Assembly (NCBI RefSeq): GCF_001865675.1
Contig: NZ_CP011319.1
Coordinates: 4,340,001 to 4,404,000 of the forward strand
Length of the DNA stretch: 64,000 nucleotides
Direction: 5' to 3'
Source of the DNA: Janthinobacterium sp. 1_2014MBL_MicDiv
GTDB taxonomy: Bacteria > Pseudomonadota > Gammaproteobacteria > Burkholderiales > Burkholderiaceae_D
The position numbers were made by a program, and so were the translations under genes. Below, piece by piece: positions 12,055 to 19,500 of this stretch (positions are counted from its first letter, which is position 1; the number at the start of each line of letters is the position of its first letter). The notes under the pieces were generated by a model that saw only the letters and a list, made by a program, of their open reading frames with translations, did not search any database and was not told the DNA's origin.

Positions 12055-14394
12055 TCAATGCAGGGTCGGCGCGGCGGAGCCGGCCGGTGCAGGGGTAATC
12101 GTTCCCGGCACGACAAAAGCGTCGAATGCACGCTTCATGTCGAGCACGAAGGGGTCGCTGGCAATGGTTGCTTCCGCTTGCAGCTGGCACGCCTCGCGGT
12201 GCGCCTGCGCTTCCGCGCTGGCCGTGTACCAGACGGCGCCCAGTTCCGTATCGACATTCACCTTGCGCCCGAAGCGCTCGGTCAGCGCGGCCGCCAGTTT
12301 TTCCACGTTGGCGGGACTGCGCCACGTGTCGATCGGCACGCGCAGGCGGAACGTGGTGCTGTGGCCGTCGTGCAGGCATTCGATCAGCTCGGCCTGCACG
12401 GCCAGCTGCTGGGCCACGCCGCGCAAGGGCAGCACGGCGGCGACGGCCGGCCAGTTGCCGTCCCAGTCCAGGCCGGGCACGGGCGTGATCACATACGGTG
12501 CGCTGGGCGCGGCTTGCTTGGCGGCACGCTGCGGCATGATGACGGCCGGCTGCTCGTTGCCTTGCATGGCTGGCGCGCCAGCCGGCGCCGAGACGGCGGC
12601 CGAGGCGCTGTCGTCGGAGAATTCGGTGACCCATGGCGGCAAGTCGTCGTCGGCCGGCGCCTGCTGTGGCGCCGCCGCAGGACGCGCCTGCTGCACGGGC
12701 GCGGGCGCGACTACCGGCGCGTCCATCACGGCCACCGGTGGCGCGTCGTCCCACGGCGCCGGCGCTTTCGCGGCGGCAGGCGGTGGCGGCGCAGCCTGGA
12801 CAGGCACGGCCGGGGCGGTGGCTGGCGCGGCTACGGCGGCGGCCGGTGCCGGCGCGGCGGGCTTGGGCGCCGAGGAAGGCGCCGACGGCGCGCTGCCGGG
12901 ACGGCCTTTCGAGGCGGCGCGGGCCGCTTCCAGCGCCGCATTGATGGCGGCGCGGGCGGAACTGAGCGGTGCAGCGGGCGCTGCCGACGCAGCTGCGGCT
13001 GGCGCGGCAGCCGGGGCGGCGGCGGGCGGCGCCGCCGCTGGTGCTGGTGCTGGTGCTGGTGCCGATACGGCTGCCGGCGCGCGCGGCGGCGGCGCTTCGC
13101 TGCGCGCCAGGCTGGCGGCGGCAGCGGCCACGACGGCAGGTGGCGTCACGGCAGCATGGCTGGCCACGCTGTTCGTGGCGGCGCGGGCGGCCGGTGCGGA
13201 CGCGCCTGCTGCCGCGCGCGCGGCGGCCACGGCAGCGGGACGATTGCCCGGAGCCGACGCAGGTGCGGCAGCCGGCACGCCATCGGCGCCGCCTATGCCG
13301 GGCCGAAAGGCCAGCATGCGCAGCAAGGTCATGGTAAAGCCCGCATATTCGTCGGGCGCCAGGCCCAGTTCATTGCGGCCATGCACGGCGATCTGGTAAA
13401 ACAGCTGCACTTCTTCCGCATCGAAGGCGGCGGCCAGGCGCACGATGTCCGCGTATTCGGGCAGATCCTGCGGCAAGGCGGCCGGCACGCTTTGCGCCAG
13501 CGCAATGCGGTGCAATAAAGTACCGAGATCCTGCAGCGCGCCGTTGTACGACAGGCTGCGCGAGGCCATCTCGTCGGCCACGGCCAGGAGATCGGCGCCA
13601 TCCTGCTGCGCCAGCGCGTCGAGCAGACGCACCAGGTAGGACTGGTCGAGCGCCCCCAGCATGCCTTGCACGGCATCGAGGGTCACTTCGCCGGCCGCAT
13701 ACGCGATGGCCTGGTCCGTCAGCGACAGCGCATCGCGCATGGAACCGTGGGCGCCCTGGGCCAGCAGGCGCAAGGCCGGCTGTTCGAAGGCGATGCCCTC
13801 CTGCCCCAGGATATTGTCCAGGTGGCTGATGATGTGGCCGGGCGGCATCTGCTTGAGGTTGAACTGCAGGCAGCGCGACAGCACGGTGACGGGTATTTTT
13901 TGCGGGTCCGTCGTGGCCAGGATGAATTTGACATGCTCGGGCGGCTCTTCCAGCGTCTTCAGCATGGAATTGAACGCGTGGTTCGTCAGCATGTGCACCT
14001 CATCGATCATATAGACCTTGAAGCGCGCATTGCTTGGCGCATATACGGCTTGCTCGAGCAGCTGCGCCATTTCATCGACGCCGCGGTTCGACGCCGCATC
14101 CATCTCGATATAGTCGACAAAGCGTCCCGCGTCGATCGCCGTGCACGCTTCGCACTGGCCGCACGGCTGGGCCGTGATGCCGCCCGTGCCGTCAGGGCCG
14201 ATGCAATTGAGCGATTTGGCCAGGATGCGCGACAGGGTCGTCTTGCCGACGCCGCGCGTGCCCGTGAACAGGTAGGCGTGATGCAATCGGCCACTGTGCA
14301 AGGCATGCGTGAGCGCGCGCACGACGTGCTCCTGGCCGACGAGCGTCTCGAAATTCTTGGGGCGGTATTTACGGGCGAGGACTTGATAGGACAT
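12055..14394 (-). CDS. dnaX: DNA polymerase III subunits gamma/tau
   Basis: A 779-residue clamp-loader ATPase. Visible: RPKNFETLVGQEHVVRAL start, Walker A GTRGVGKT at 45-52, zinc ligands C64, C78, C81, C84, Walker B/DEVH at 131-134, sensor SRC at 173-175. After about residue 365 comes a long Ala/Pro-rich linker, then a C-terminal tau-specific domain (about 640-779) that contacts DnaB helicase and polymerase alpha. The linker carries a short GCTGGT-type tandem repeat in the DNA (about 13038-13060). I do not see a convincing A-AAA-AAG slippery site, so production of a separate gamma form is not supported here. Confidence 0.96.
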   Translation of the reverse strand: MSYQVLARKYRPKNFETLVGQEHVVRALTHALHSGRLHHAYLFTGTRGVGKTTLSRILAKSLNCIGPDGTGGITAQPCGQCEACTAIDAGRFVDYIEMDAASNRGVDEMAQLLEQAVYAPSNARFKVYMIDEVHMLTNHAFNSMLKTLEEPPEHVKFILATTDPQKIPVTVLSRCLQFNLKQMPPGHIISHLDNILGQEGIAFEQPALRLLAQGAHGSMRDALSLTDQAIAYAAGEVTLDAVQGMLGALDQSYLVRLLDALAQQDGADLLAVADEMASRSLSYNGALQDLGTLLHRIALAQSVPAALPQDLPEYADIVRLAAAFDAEEVQLFYQIAVHGRNELGLAPDEYAGFTMTLLRMLAFRPGIGGADGVPAAAPASAPGNRPAAVAAARAAAGASAPAARAATNSVASHAAVTPPAVVAAAAASLARSEAPPPRAPAAVSAPAPAPAPAAAPPAAAPAAAPAAAASAAPAAPLSSARAAINAALEAARAASKGRPGSAPSAPSSAPKPAAPAPAAAVAAPATAPAVPVQAAPPPPAAAKAPAPWDDAPPVAVMDAPVVAPAPVQQARPAAAPQQAPADDDLPPWVTEFSDDSASAAVSAPAGAPAMQGNEQPAVIMPQRAAKQAAPSAPYVITPVPGLDWDGNWPAVAAVLPLRGVAQQLAVQAELIECLHDGHSTTFRLRVPIDTWRSPANVEKLAAALTERFGRKVNVDTELGAVWYTASAEAQAHREACQLQAEATIASDPFVLDMKRAFDAFVVPGTITPAPAGSAAPTLH

Positions 14395-14574
14395 GCTGAG
14401 ATTTTACCATGCGATTTTGCGGGTGATCCTGCGCGGCGGGCGCAAGCCTCATGGCCGGGCCATTCAAATCTGGCAGACGCGGCAAAGCAGCAATTGTATA
14501 ACATGCCCCGCGACTATTTATGCAAAAAGGGACAAGCCCGGCAATGCCGCGGCCTGGCAAGAAAAAGAGGCCAT

Positions 14575-14602
14575 AAAACAAAAAAGCTGCCCATGGCAGC
14601 TT
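14575..14602 (-). terminator. Rho-independent terminator of the SRP RNA gene
   Basis: Read on the minus strand: stem AAGCTGCC, loop ATG, stem GGCAGCTT, followed by TTTTTTGTTTT. It lies about 35 bases after the SRP RNA and before dnaX. Confidence 0.85.
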
Positions 14603-14635
14603 GATTGTCGATCCTGATAAAACATTCCCGAAGGA

Positions 14636-14731
14636 GGCGAGCCTGATCTGCGGCACTCATGGTTAATAGCCGTGGCTGCTTCGTTCCCGACCTGACCAGG
14701 TTAGCCATGCCACGATGCGCAGGGGCCCGCC
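14636..14731 (-). ncRNA. ffs: Signal recognition particle RNA (4.5S type)
   Basis: On the minus strand the sequence holds the invariant SRP domain-IV apex: ACCTGGTCAGGTCGGGAACG followed by AAGCAGCCACGG, which binds Ffh. The two ends pair (GGCGGGCC with GGCTCGCC), giving a single rod of about 96 nt, the normal size for proteobacterial 4.5S RNA. A minus-strand TATAAT (14744-14739) lies 7 bases before the inferred 5' end and a T-rich terminator follows. Location just upstream of dnaX is conserved in many betaproteobacteria. Confidence 0.95.
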
Positions 14732-14738
14732 GGGGACA

Positions 14739-14744
14739 ATTATA
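14739..14744 (-). promoter_or_regulatory. -10 box for ffs
   Basis: Minus-strand TATAAT placed 7 bases before the inferred SRP RNA 5' end. No good -35 hexamer at 16-18 bp, so only the -10 is claimed. Confidence 0.6.
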
Positions 14745-14798
14745 ACCGACCTGCGCAAGATTGGGGAAGTTGCCGTATCGGGCGCAATCATTTCCTGC

Positions 14799-14955
14799 GC
14801 AGGTCGGCGTAGGTCGGCGTAGGTCGGCTTAGGCCGCAGGCCGTAAGCCGACACTGCTGAGTATGCCCACCATGAGCATGCGAGCCATGCCCACCATGAG
14901 CATGCAAGCGCCGCAACGTCGGCTTACGCGCAAGCGCTAACCCGACCTACGTAGT
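14799..14955. repeat. Repeat cluster: tandem AGGTCGGCGT, inverted TCGGCTTA arms, 19-bp direct repeat
   Basis: Spacer between ffs and ubiD. A 10-bp unit AGGTCGGCGT is repeated almost three times (14801-14830). It leads into TCGGCTTAGGCC-GCA-GGCCGTAAGCCGA, a hairpin. A 19-bp sequence (ATGCCCACCATGAGCATGC) occurs twice at 14863-14881 and 14887-14905. The cluster ends with GTCGGCTTACGCGCAAGCGCTAACCCGACCTAC, the inverse of the opening. The whole block is a nested palindrome related to the 9680 element. Confidence 0.8.
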
Positions 14956-14957
14956 CC

Positions 14958-16442
14958 CTACAAACCCAGCTCCTGCCAGATCCCATCCACCTTCGCCTTC
15001 ACTTCCGGCGTCATGGCGATCGTCGTGCCCCACTCGCGCGTCGTTTCGCCCGGCCACTTATTCGTCGCGTCGATGCCCATCTTGCTGCCCAGGCCGCTGA
15101 TCGGCGAGGCGAAGTCCAGGTAGTCGATCGGCGTGTTGTCGACCAGGGTCGTGTCGCGGATCGGGTCGACGCGCGTGGTGATGGCCCAGATGACCTCTTT
15201 CCAGTCGCGGATATCGACGTCCTCGTCGACGACGACGATGAACTTGGTATACATGAACTGGCGCAAGAAGCTCCACACCCCGAACATCACGCGCTTGGCG
15301 TGACCCGCGTACTGTTTCTTGATCTGCACCACGGCCATGCGGTAGCTGCAGCCTTCGGGCGGCAGGTAAAAGTCGGTGATCTCGCTGAACTGCTTTTGCA
15401 GCAGCGGCACGAACACTTCGTTCAGCGCCAGGCCCAGCACGGCCGGCTCGTCCGGCGGCTTGCCCGTATACGTGGAGTGGTAAATCGGGTCACGGCGCAT
15501 GGTGATGCGGTCGATGGTAAACACGGGGAAACTGTCCTGCTCATTATAGTAGCCCGTGTGGTCGCCATACGGCCCTTCCAGCGCATGCTCGTAGCCGCTC
15601 GGATGGTTTTCGTCCGGATAGATATGGCCTTCCAGCACGATCTCGGCCGACGCGGGCACGCGCAGCTCACTGCCGATGGCCTTCACCAGCTCCGTGCGGC
15701 TGCCGCGCAGCAAGCCGGCGAACTGGTATTCGGACAGGCTGTCCGGCACCGGCGTCACGGCACCTAATATAGTAGCGGGATCGGCGCCCAGCGCGACGGC
15801 GATCGGATATGGCTTGCCCTTGCTCTGGATGGCGTGCTCGCGGAAGTCCAGCGCGCCGCCCCGGTGCGCCAGCCAGCGCATGATGACCTTATTGCGCCCC
15901 AGCACTTGCTGGCGGTAAATACCCAGGTTCTGGCGCTTCTTGTTCGGGCCCTTGGTAATCACCAGGCCCCACGTGATCAGGGGGGCGATGTCGCCGGGCC
16001 AGCAATGCTGGATCGGCAGGCGCGCCAGGTCGACGTCATTGCCTTCCCAGACGATTTCCTGGCATTTCGCGCCGCGCAACTCTTTCGGCGACATGTCCCA
16101 CACGGATTTCACCAGCGAGCCCAGGCCCAGCAAATCCTTGAAATCCTTCGGCGGCTCCGGTTCCTTCAGGCGCGCCAGCACATGGCCGATCTTGCGCAGT
16201 TCGCTGACGTCCTCGGCGCCCATGCCCAGCGCCACCCTACGCGGCGTGCCGAACAGGTTGCCCAGCACCGGCATCGTGTGCCCCGTCGGATGGTTGAACA
16301 GCAAGGCCGGTCCGCCGGCGCGCAGGGTGCGGTCGCAAACCTCCGTCATCTCCAAAATCGGTGAAATGGGCGTTGAAATGGGCTTAAGTTCACCCATTTG
16401 TTGCAGTTGAGAAATAAAATCTCGCAAATCTGAATATTTCAT
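14958..16442 (-). CDS. ubiD: 4-hydroxy-3-polyprenylbenzoate decarboxylase
   Basis: A 494-residue enzyme of standard UbiD length. The sequence starts MKYSDLRDFISQLQQMGELKPIS and carries the family blocks GGPALLFNHPTG, IQHCWPGDIAPLITWGLVITKGP, KRQNLGIYRQQVLGRNKVIMRWLAHRGGA and EGPYGDHTGYYNEQDSFPVF. UbiD decarboxylates the prenylated 4-hydroxybenzoate ring during ubiquinone synthesis with the prenylated flavin made by UbiX. Monocistronic here, with the downstream region occupied by palindromic repeats. Confidence 0.97.
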   Translation of the reverse strand: MKYSDLRDFISQLQQMGELKPISTPISPILEMTEVCDRTLRAGGPALLFNHPTGHTMPVLGNLFGTPRRVALGMGAEDVSELRKIGHVLARLKEPEPPKDFKDLLGLGSLVKSVWDMSPKELRGAKCQEIVWEGNDVDLARLPIQHCWPGDIAPLITWGLVITKGPNKKRQNLGIYRQQVLGRNKVIMRWLAHRGGALDFREHAIQSKGKPYPIAVALGADPATILGAVTPVPDSLSEYQFAGLLRGSRTELVKAIGSELRVPASAEIVLEGHIYPDENHPSGYEHALEGPYGDHTGYYNEQDSFPVFTIDRITMRRDPIYHSTYTGKPPDEPAVLGLALNEVFVPLLQKQFSEITDFYLPPEGCSYRMAVVQIKKQYAGHAKRVMFGVWSFLRQFMYTKFIVVVDEDVDIRDWKEVIWAITTRVDPIRDTTLVDNTPIDYLDFASPISGLGSKMGIDATNKWPGETTREWGTTIAMTPEVKAKVDGIWQELGL

Positions 16443-16575
16443 GTGTTTTTAATTTTTTTTGACGTCGGACGCCGTTGCTGAAGGATCTATGCCAAGTAAT
16501 TGATTTTATTGGCTTTTGGCACAATGCAAGTCAAAAAGTAAGACATAAAAGTAATAAAGAAACGATTCGTTAGTA

Positions 16576-16604
16576 TTGACTTGATATAAAACGGCTTCTA
16601 CAAT
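16576..16604 (+). promoter_or_regulatory. Strong sigma-70 promoter for the lytic transglycosylase leader
   Basis: TTGACT (16576-16581), 17-bp spacer, TACAAT (16599-16604). Only one mismatch in each hexamer. Transcription would start near 16611, leaving a leader of about 310 nt before the ATG at 16920. Confidence 0.7.
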
Positions 16605-16610
16605 TCGCCC

Positions 16611-16919
16611 AACTTGAAAGAGGACGCCGGCCCAGAGCTTGATTTTAGCGTCTCTCCTTCATTCACGGAGTCGGGGCTCCACATGACATTTTAAGGAGTG
16701 TTTTCAAAAGGCGTCTGCCTTACCCCCGGTAAAAGTTGTATTGCGACTGATCCAATACCAAAAGGGACCGATCAGCTCAGGCAAGCAATGACGGCGTTTC
16801 TCGCACGCATCCATACGCGGCGGAAACGATGATATTTCTGATGCACGGCATTGGCAGTACCCACAACACCGCGAGACCGCGGAGGGACTGCCTGTTGACG
16901 CGACATTTCGGGGAACTCT
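16611..16919 (+). other. Long, potentially structured 5' leader of the lytic transglycosylase gene
   Basis: No open frame of note. Several local hairpins can be drawn by eye: GACGC/GCGTC (16623-16652), GGAG/CTCC around 16668-16680, AAGGC-GTCT-GCCTT (16708-16721), TTACC-CCC-GGTAA (16720-16733), CTGATC/GATCAG (about 16747-16775). The match to a known riboswitch class was not apparent to me. The gene's ATG has only a weak ribosome-binding site (GGGGAACTCT). Confidence 0.45.
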
Positions 16920-17846
16920 ATGACTCATCGTAGCACTGAAGCAGCTTTGCCTGCTTCAACCGTGGCTGGCCAGCCAGCGTTGGCGCGTTTGCGCGCCCGC
17001 GCAACGGCCATTTCAGCTCGTGGCGTTTTGACCACGGCGCAACACACACTGACAGTCTTTGGCATTTCCGCACTTGCACTGATCGCCCTGCTGATGTTCC
17101 GCCCGGACCTGGGCAAGCAGCTGACGCACAGCCTGTTCCCGCTGCCGATGGCAGAAGCACAAGCCGTGGAAGCACCGGCCCTGTCGGCACTGATGGAAGC
17201 GCCTGCTTCCGTGCAAACGGCCGCCGTCAACGATGCACCGCTGACGAAGGAAGAAAAAGCCCTGCTGGGCACGCAAAAGCAGCAGCAATGGGTCACCAAC
17301 TGGCTCTCCAAGCGCTACCGCGTGGCCAACGATGCGACCAATATGCTCGTCTCGACGGCCTACCTGACGGCGCGTGAAATCAAGCTCGACCCGCTGCTGA
17401 TCCTGGCCGTGATGGCCATCGAATCGGGCCTGAACCCGTTCGCTGAAAGCCCAGTGGGCGCGCAGGGCTTGATGCAGGTCATGTCGAAGATCCACCACGA
17501 GCGCTTCCAGGAAATGGGCGGCGTGCAAGCGGCCTTGAATCCGGTGGCCAACATCCGTGTCGGCTCGCTGATCCTGAAAGACTACGTCACGCGTGGCGGT
17601 TCCGTCGAAGCGGGCTTGAAAACCTACGTCGGCGCCGCCAACTTCGCCACCGACTCGGGCTACGGCTCGCGCGTGCTGGCCGAATACCGGCGCCTGAAGC
17701 AAGTGTCCGCCGGCCAGCGCGTGCCGACGACGACGCCGGTGATGGCATCGAACACGCCGGCGCCAGCCCAGGCGCCTGCCCTGCCGAAGGAAAGCGGCAG
17801 CATTACCATCAAGATTGCACCGCATAACGAGATCGCCGGCCTGTGA
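16920..17846 (+). CDS. SLT-type lytic transglycosylase, membrane anchored
   Basis: A 308-residue protein. One membrane segment near 42-62 (LTVFGISALALIALLMF) anchors it with the enzyme domain outside. The SLT domain spans about 140-250: LILAVMAIESGLNPFAES with the catalytic Glu, PVGAQGLMQVMS, VANIRVGSLILKDYV, LKTYVGAANF. Such enzymes cleave peptidoglycan between MurNAc and GlcNAc with 1,6-anhydro products. The C-terminal 60 residues are Pro/Ala rich with no recognised domain. It is preceded by a consensus promoter and a long leader, and followed by a clear terminator. Confidence 0.9.
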   Translation: MTHRSTEAALPASTVAGQPALARLRARATAISARGVLTTAQHTLTVFGISALALIALLMFRPDLGKQLTHSLFPLPMAEAQAVEAPALSALMEAPASVQTAAVNDAPLTKEEKALLGTQKQQQWVTNWLSKRYRVANDATNMLVSTAYLTAREIKLDPLLILAVMAIESGLNPFAESPVGAQGLMQVMSKIHHERFQEMGGVQAALNPVANIRVGSLILKDYVTRGGSVEAGLKTYVGAANFATDSGYGSRVLAEYRRLKQVSAGQRVPTTTPVMASNTPAPAQAPALPKESGSITIKIAPHNEIAGL

Positions 17847-17877
17847 CCCTTTAAAAGCCCTCACAGGGGCATCCAGC

Positions 17878-17916
17878 AAAAAAGCCACCGCACGCACGTG
17901 CCGGTGGCTTTTTTCT
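17878..17916 (+). terminator. Rho-independent terminator after the lytic transglycosylase
   Basis: AAAAAAGCCACCG, an 11-base loop containing ACGCACGT, CGGTGGCTTTTTTC. T-runs on both strands, so it can act in both directions. The 196 bp between this and the next hairpin (17917-18112) contain nothing I can name. Confidence 0.9.
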
Positions 17917-18112
17917 TGCCCTGCGGCGTACGGCTTGCTGGGCGCACGCTCTTCGGACCAGCTGCGCGGCCCGCTCACGAGCGATGGCGGGCGCAGTGCA
18001 CCACCTTCGCCGTACCGACAGAGCCGGTGCCTGGCTTGCCCGCCACGGTCGAAAGAGGCCGCCAAGGCCCGCGAAGAGGCGCGAGGCCATATGTTGACAG
18101 CGCTTCACAAAC

Positions 18113-18144
18113 AAAAAGGGCAGACTTTGCAGTCTGCCCTTTTT
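18113..18144 (-). terminator. Bidirectional terminator, end of the ribH-nusB transcript
   Basis: AAAAAGGGCAGACT, loop TTGC, AGTCTGCCCTTTTT: a 9-bp GC-rich stem with A/T runs on both sides. It lies 38 bp downstream of the nusB stop. Confidence 0.9.
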
Positions 18145-18181
18145 GCATCCGTGCGGCCCAGCCGCAGGATGTATACATATA

Positions 18182-18652
18182 TTACTTGCGCTTGTTGGCG
18201 TTGACTTCTTCCTCGCGGAATTTCACTGCCAGCTTGTCCAGCACGCCGTTCACATACTTGTGGCCGTCGATACCGCCAAACGACTTGGCCAGCTCGACCG
18301 CTTCGTTGATGACGACGCGGTACGGGATTTCCATGTTGTTCTTCAGCTCGAACGCGCCGATCAGCAGGATGCCGTGTTCGATTGGCGACAGTTCCGCGAT
18401 ATTGCGGTCGATCAATGGGGCCATGCTGTCGCGCAGCGCCAGCGAATCCTTGATCGTGCCGTACAGCAGCACCGTGAAGTGATCGCCGTCCGCCTTGTCG
18501 AAGCCATGCGCGGCGCGAATATTGTTCACGACGGTGGTCGCATCTTCATTATTCAACAGCCACTGGTACAAGCCCTGCAGCGCAAACTCGCGCGCGCGGT
18601 GACGCGGCGTGCGGTTTTTGCTGGGATTGGCGAGCAAATTTTTCTCAGTCAT
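18182..18652 (-). CDS. nusB: Transcription antitermination factor NusB
   Basis: A 156-residue all-helical protein of normal NusB length. Family blocks seen: RHRAREFALQGLYQWLLN, a middle LYGTIKDSLALRDSMAPLIDR, LSPIEHGILLIGAFELKN and IPYRVVINEAVELAKSFGGIDGHKYVNGVLDKLA. NusB with NusE/S10 binds boxA in rRNA transcripts. It is the last gene after ribH, the widely conserved ribH-nusB pair, but the 188-bp gap contains a long hairpin repeat. Confidence 0.97.
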   Translation of the reverse strand: MTEKNLLANPSKNRTPRHRAREFALQGLYQWLLNNEDATTVVNNIRAAHGFDKADGDHFTVLLYGTIKDSLALRDSMAPLIDRNIAELSPIEHGILLIGAFELKNNMEIPYRVVINEAVELAKSFGGIDGHKYVNGVLDKLAVKFREEEVNANKRK

Positions 18653-18732
18653 GATTGTTACCTGTTCTTAAGTACTTGTTCACTACAAATTCCGGCGAGA
18701 CACTATGGTGCGCCTTTAGGCAGCGCAGCCAC

Positions 18733-18841
18733 AGCTCAAGCGTGCGTGAGAAGGATGTCAGGGCAAGGCGCGAGGCCGAACACAGTACGAAAGTACGGCT
18801 AGGCCTCGCAACGCCGCCATGGCATTCTTGTCACATGCGCT
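18733..18841. repeat. Long inverted repeat between ribH and nusB (family B)
   Basis: Outer arms GCGTGCGTGAGAAGGATGTC and GGCATTCTTGTCACATGCGC are imperfect inverted repeats; inner arms GCGAGGCC and GGCCTCGC pair around GTAC-GAAA-GTAC. The roughly 105-nt element can fold into one long hairpin. Its apex GTAC-NNNN-GTAC resembles the centre of family A copies, though the flanks differ. Confidence 0.7.
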
Positions 18842-19326
18842 CAGTCTTCGTCGGCGTCCTGCAACTCTTCCAGCGCTTGCGCCAGATTAGCCATTTCCAC
18901 TGCCACGCGTGCCGCTTCCGCTCCCTTGACCAGCATGCGCACTTCCGCCTGCTCGTCGTTTTCGGTCGTCAACACTGCGTTGGCGATGGGGATGCCGTAA
19001 TCGAGACCGACGCGCGTGATGCCCGCGCCCGATTCGTTCGATACCAGCTCGAAGTGGTAGGTTTCACCGCGAATCACGGCGCCCAGTGCGATCAGGGCGT
19101 CGAATTGCTCGGTTTCTGCCATTTTTTGCAGAATCAGTGGGATTTCCAGGGCGCCCGGCACGGTCACGTGCAGGATATCTTCATCGGCCACGCCCAGCTT
19201 GCTCAACTCTTCCAGGCATGCCGACAGCAAGCCACCACCGACGATTTCATTGAATCGTGCCTGGACGATACCGACGCGCAAACCTTCGCCGGCAAAATTG
19301 GTTTCATATGTTCCTACGGTCATCAT
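18841..19326 (-). CDS. ribH: 6,7-dimethyl-8-ribityllumazine synthase
   Basis: A 161-residue protein of standard length. Core motifs: GLRVGIVQARFNEIVGGGLLSACLEEL, VTVPGALEIPLILQKMAE, DALIALGAVIRGETYHFELVSNES and the GIPIANAVLTTENDEQA segment. RibH condenses the RibB product with the pyrimidine made by RibD to form lumazine, the RibE substrate. The two ATGs at 19326 and 19323 are adjacent; either may be used. Downstream of ribBX on the same strand, separated by a family A repeat. Confidence 0.97.
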   Translation of the reverse strand: MMTVGTYETNFAGEGLRVGIVQARFNEIVGGGLLSACLEELSKLGVADEDILHVTVPGALEIPLILQKMAETEQFDALIALGAVIRGETYHFELVSNESGAGITRVGLDYGIPIANAVLTTENDEQAEVRMLVKGAEAARVAVEMANLAQALEELQDADED

Positions 19327-19389
19327 AAGCCTCTTTAATCTGGTGGTTCAGGGCGACACGCACATGTCGCCTTCATTTAGTATCACATC

Positions 19390-19494
19390 GACGCCTGACA
19401 AAATCGTAGCGAGCGGCAGTGATTGGTGGCCGAGAAGCGCAACTGCACGGCAGTACAGAGCGCATCGCAGGCCGCAAACCACGACGCGCAGTAG
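19390..19494 (-). repeat. Family A intergenic repeat, diverged inverted copy 2
   Basis: Read on the minus strand it aligns with the copies at 3225 and 20649: shared TGCGCGTCG start, CTGCGATGCGC, a degraded GTACTGCCGTGC apex, TTGCGCTTCTCGGCCACC and CCGCTCGCTACG. The apex palindrome is imperfect. It lies between ribBX and ribH, and together with the copy at 20649 brackets ribBX in inverted orientation. Confidence 0.7.
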
Positions 19495-19500
19495 ATTTGC

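Noticed and set aside
12055..14394. Programmed frameshift in dnaX for gamma subunit
   Set aside because: No A-AAA-AAG type slippery heptamer with a following stem was seen.
17851..18114. 87-codon minus-strand frame between the lytic transglycosylase and nusB
   Set aside because: Arg/Cys/Ala-heavy, no SD, bounded by two terminators and overlapping one of them; not a gene.
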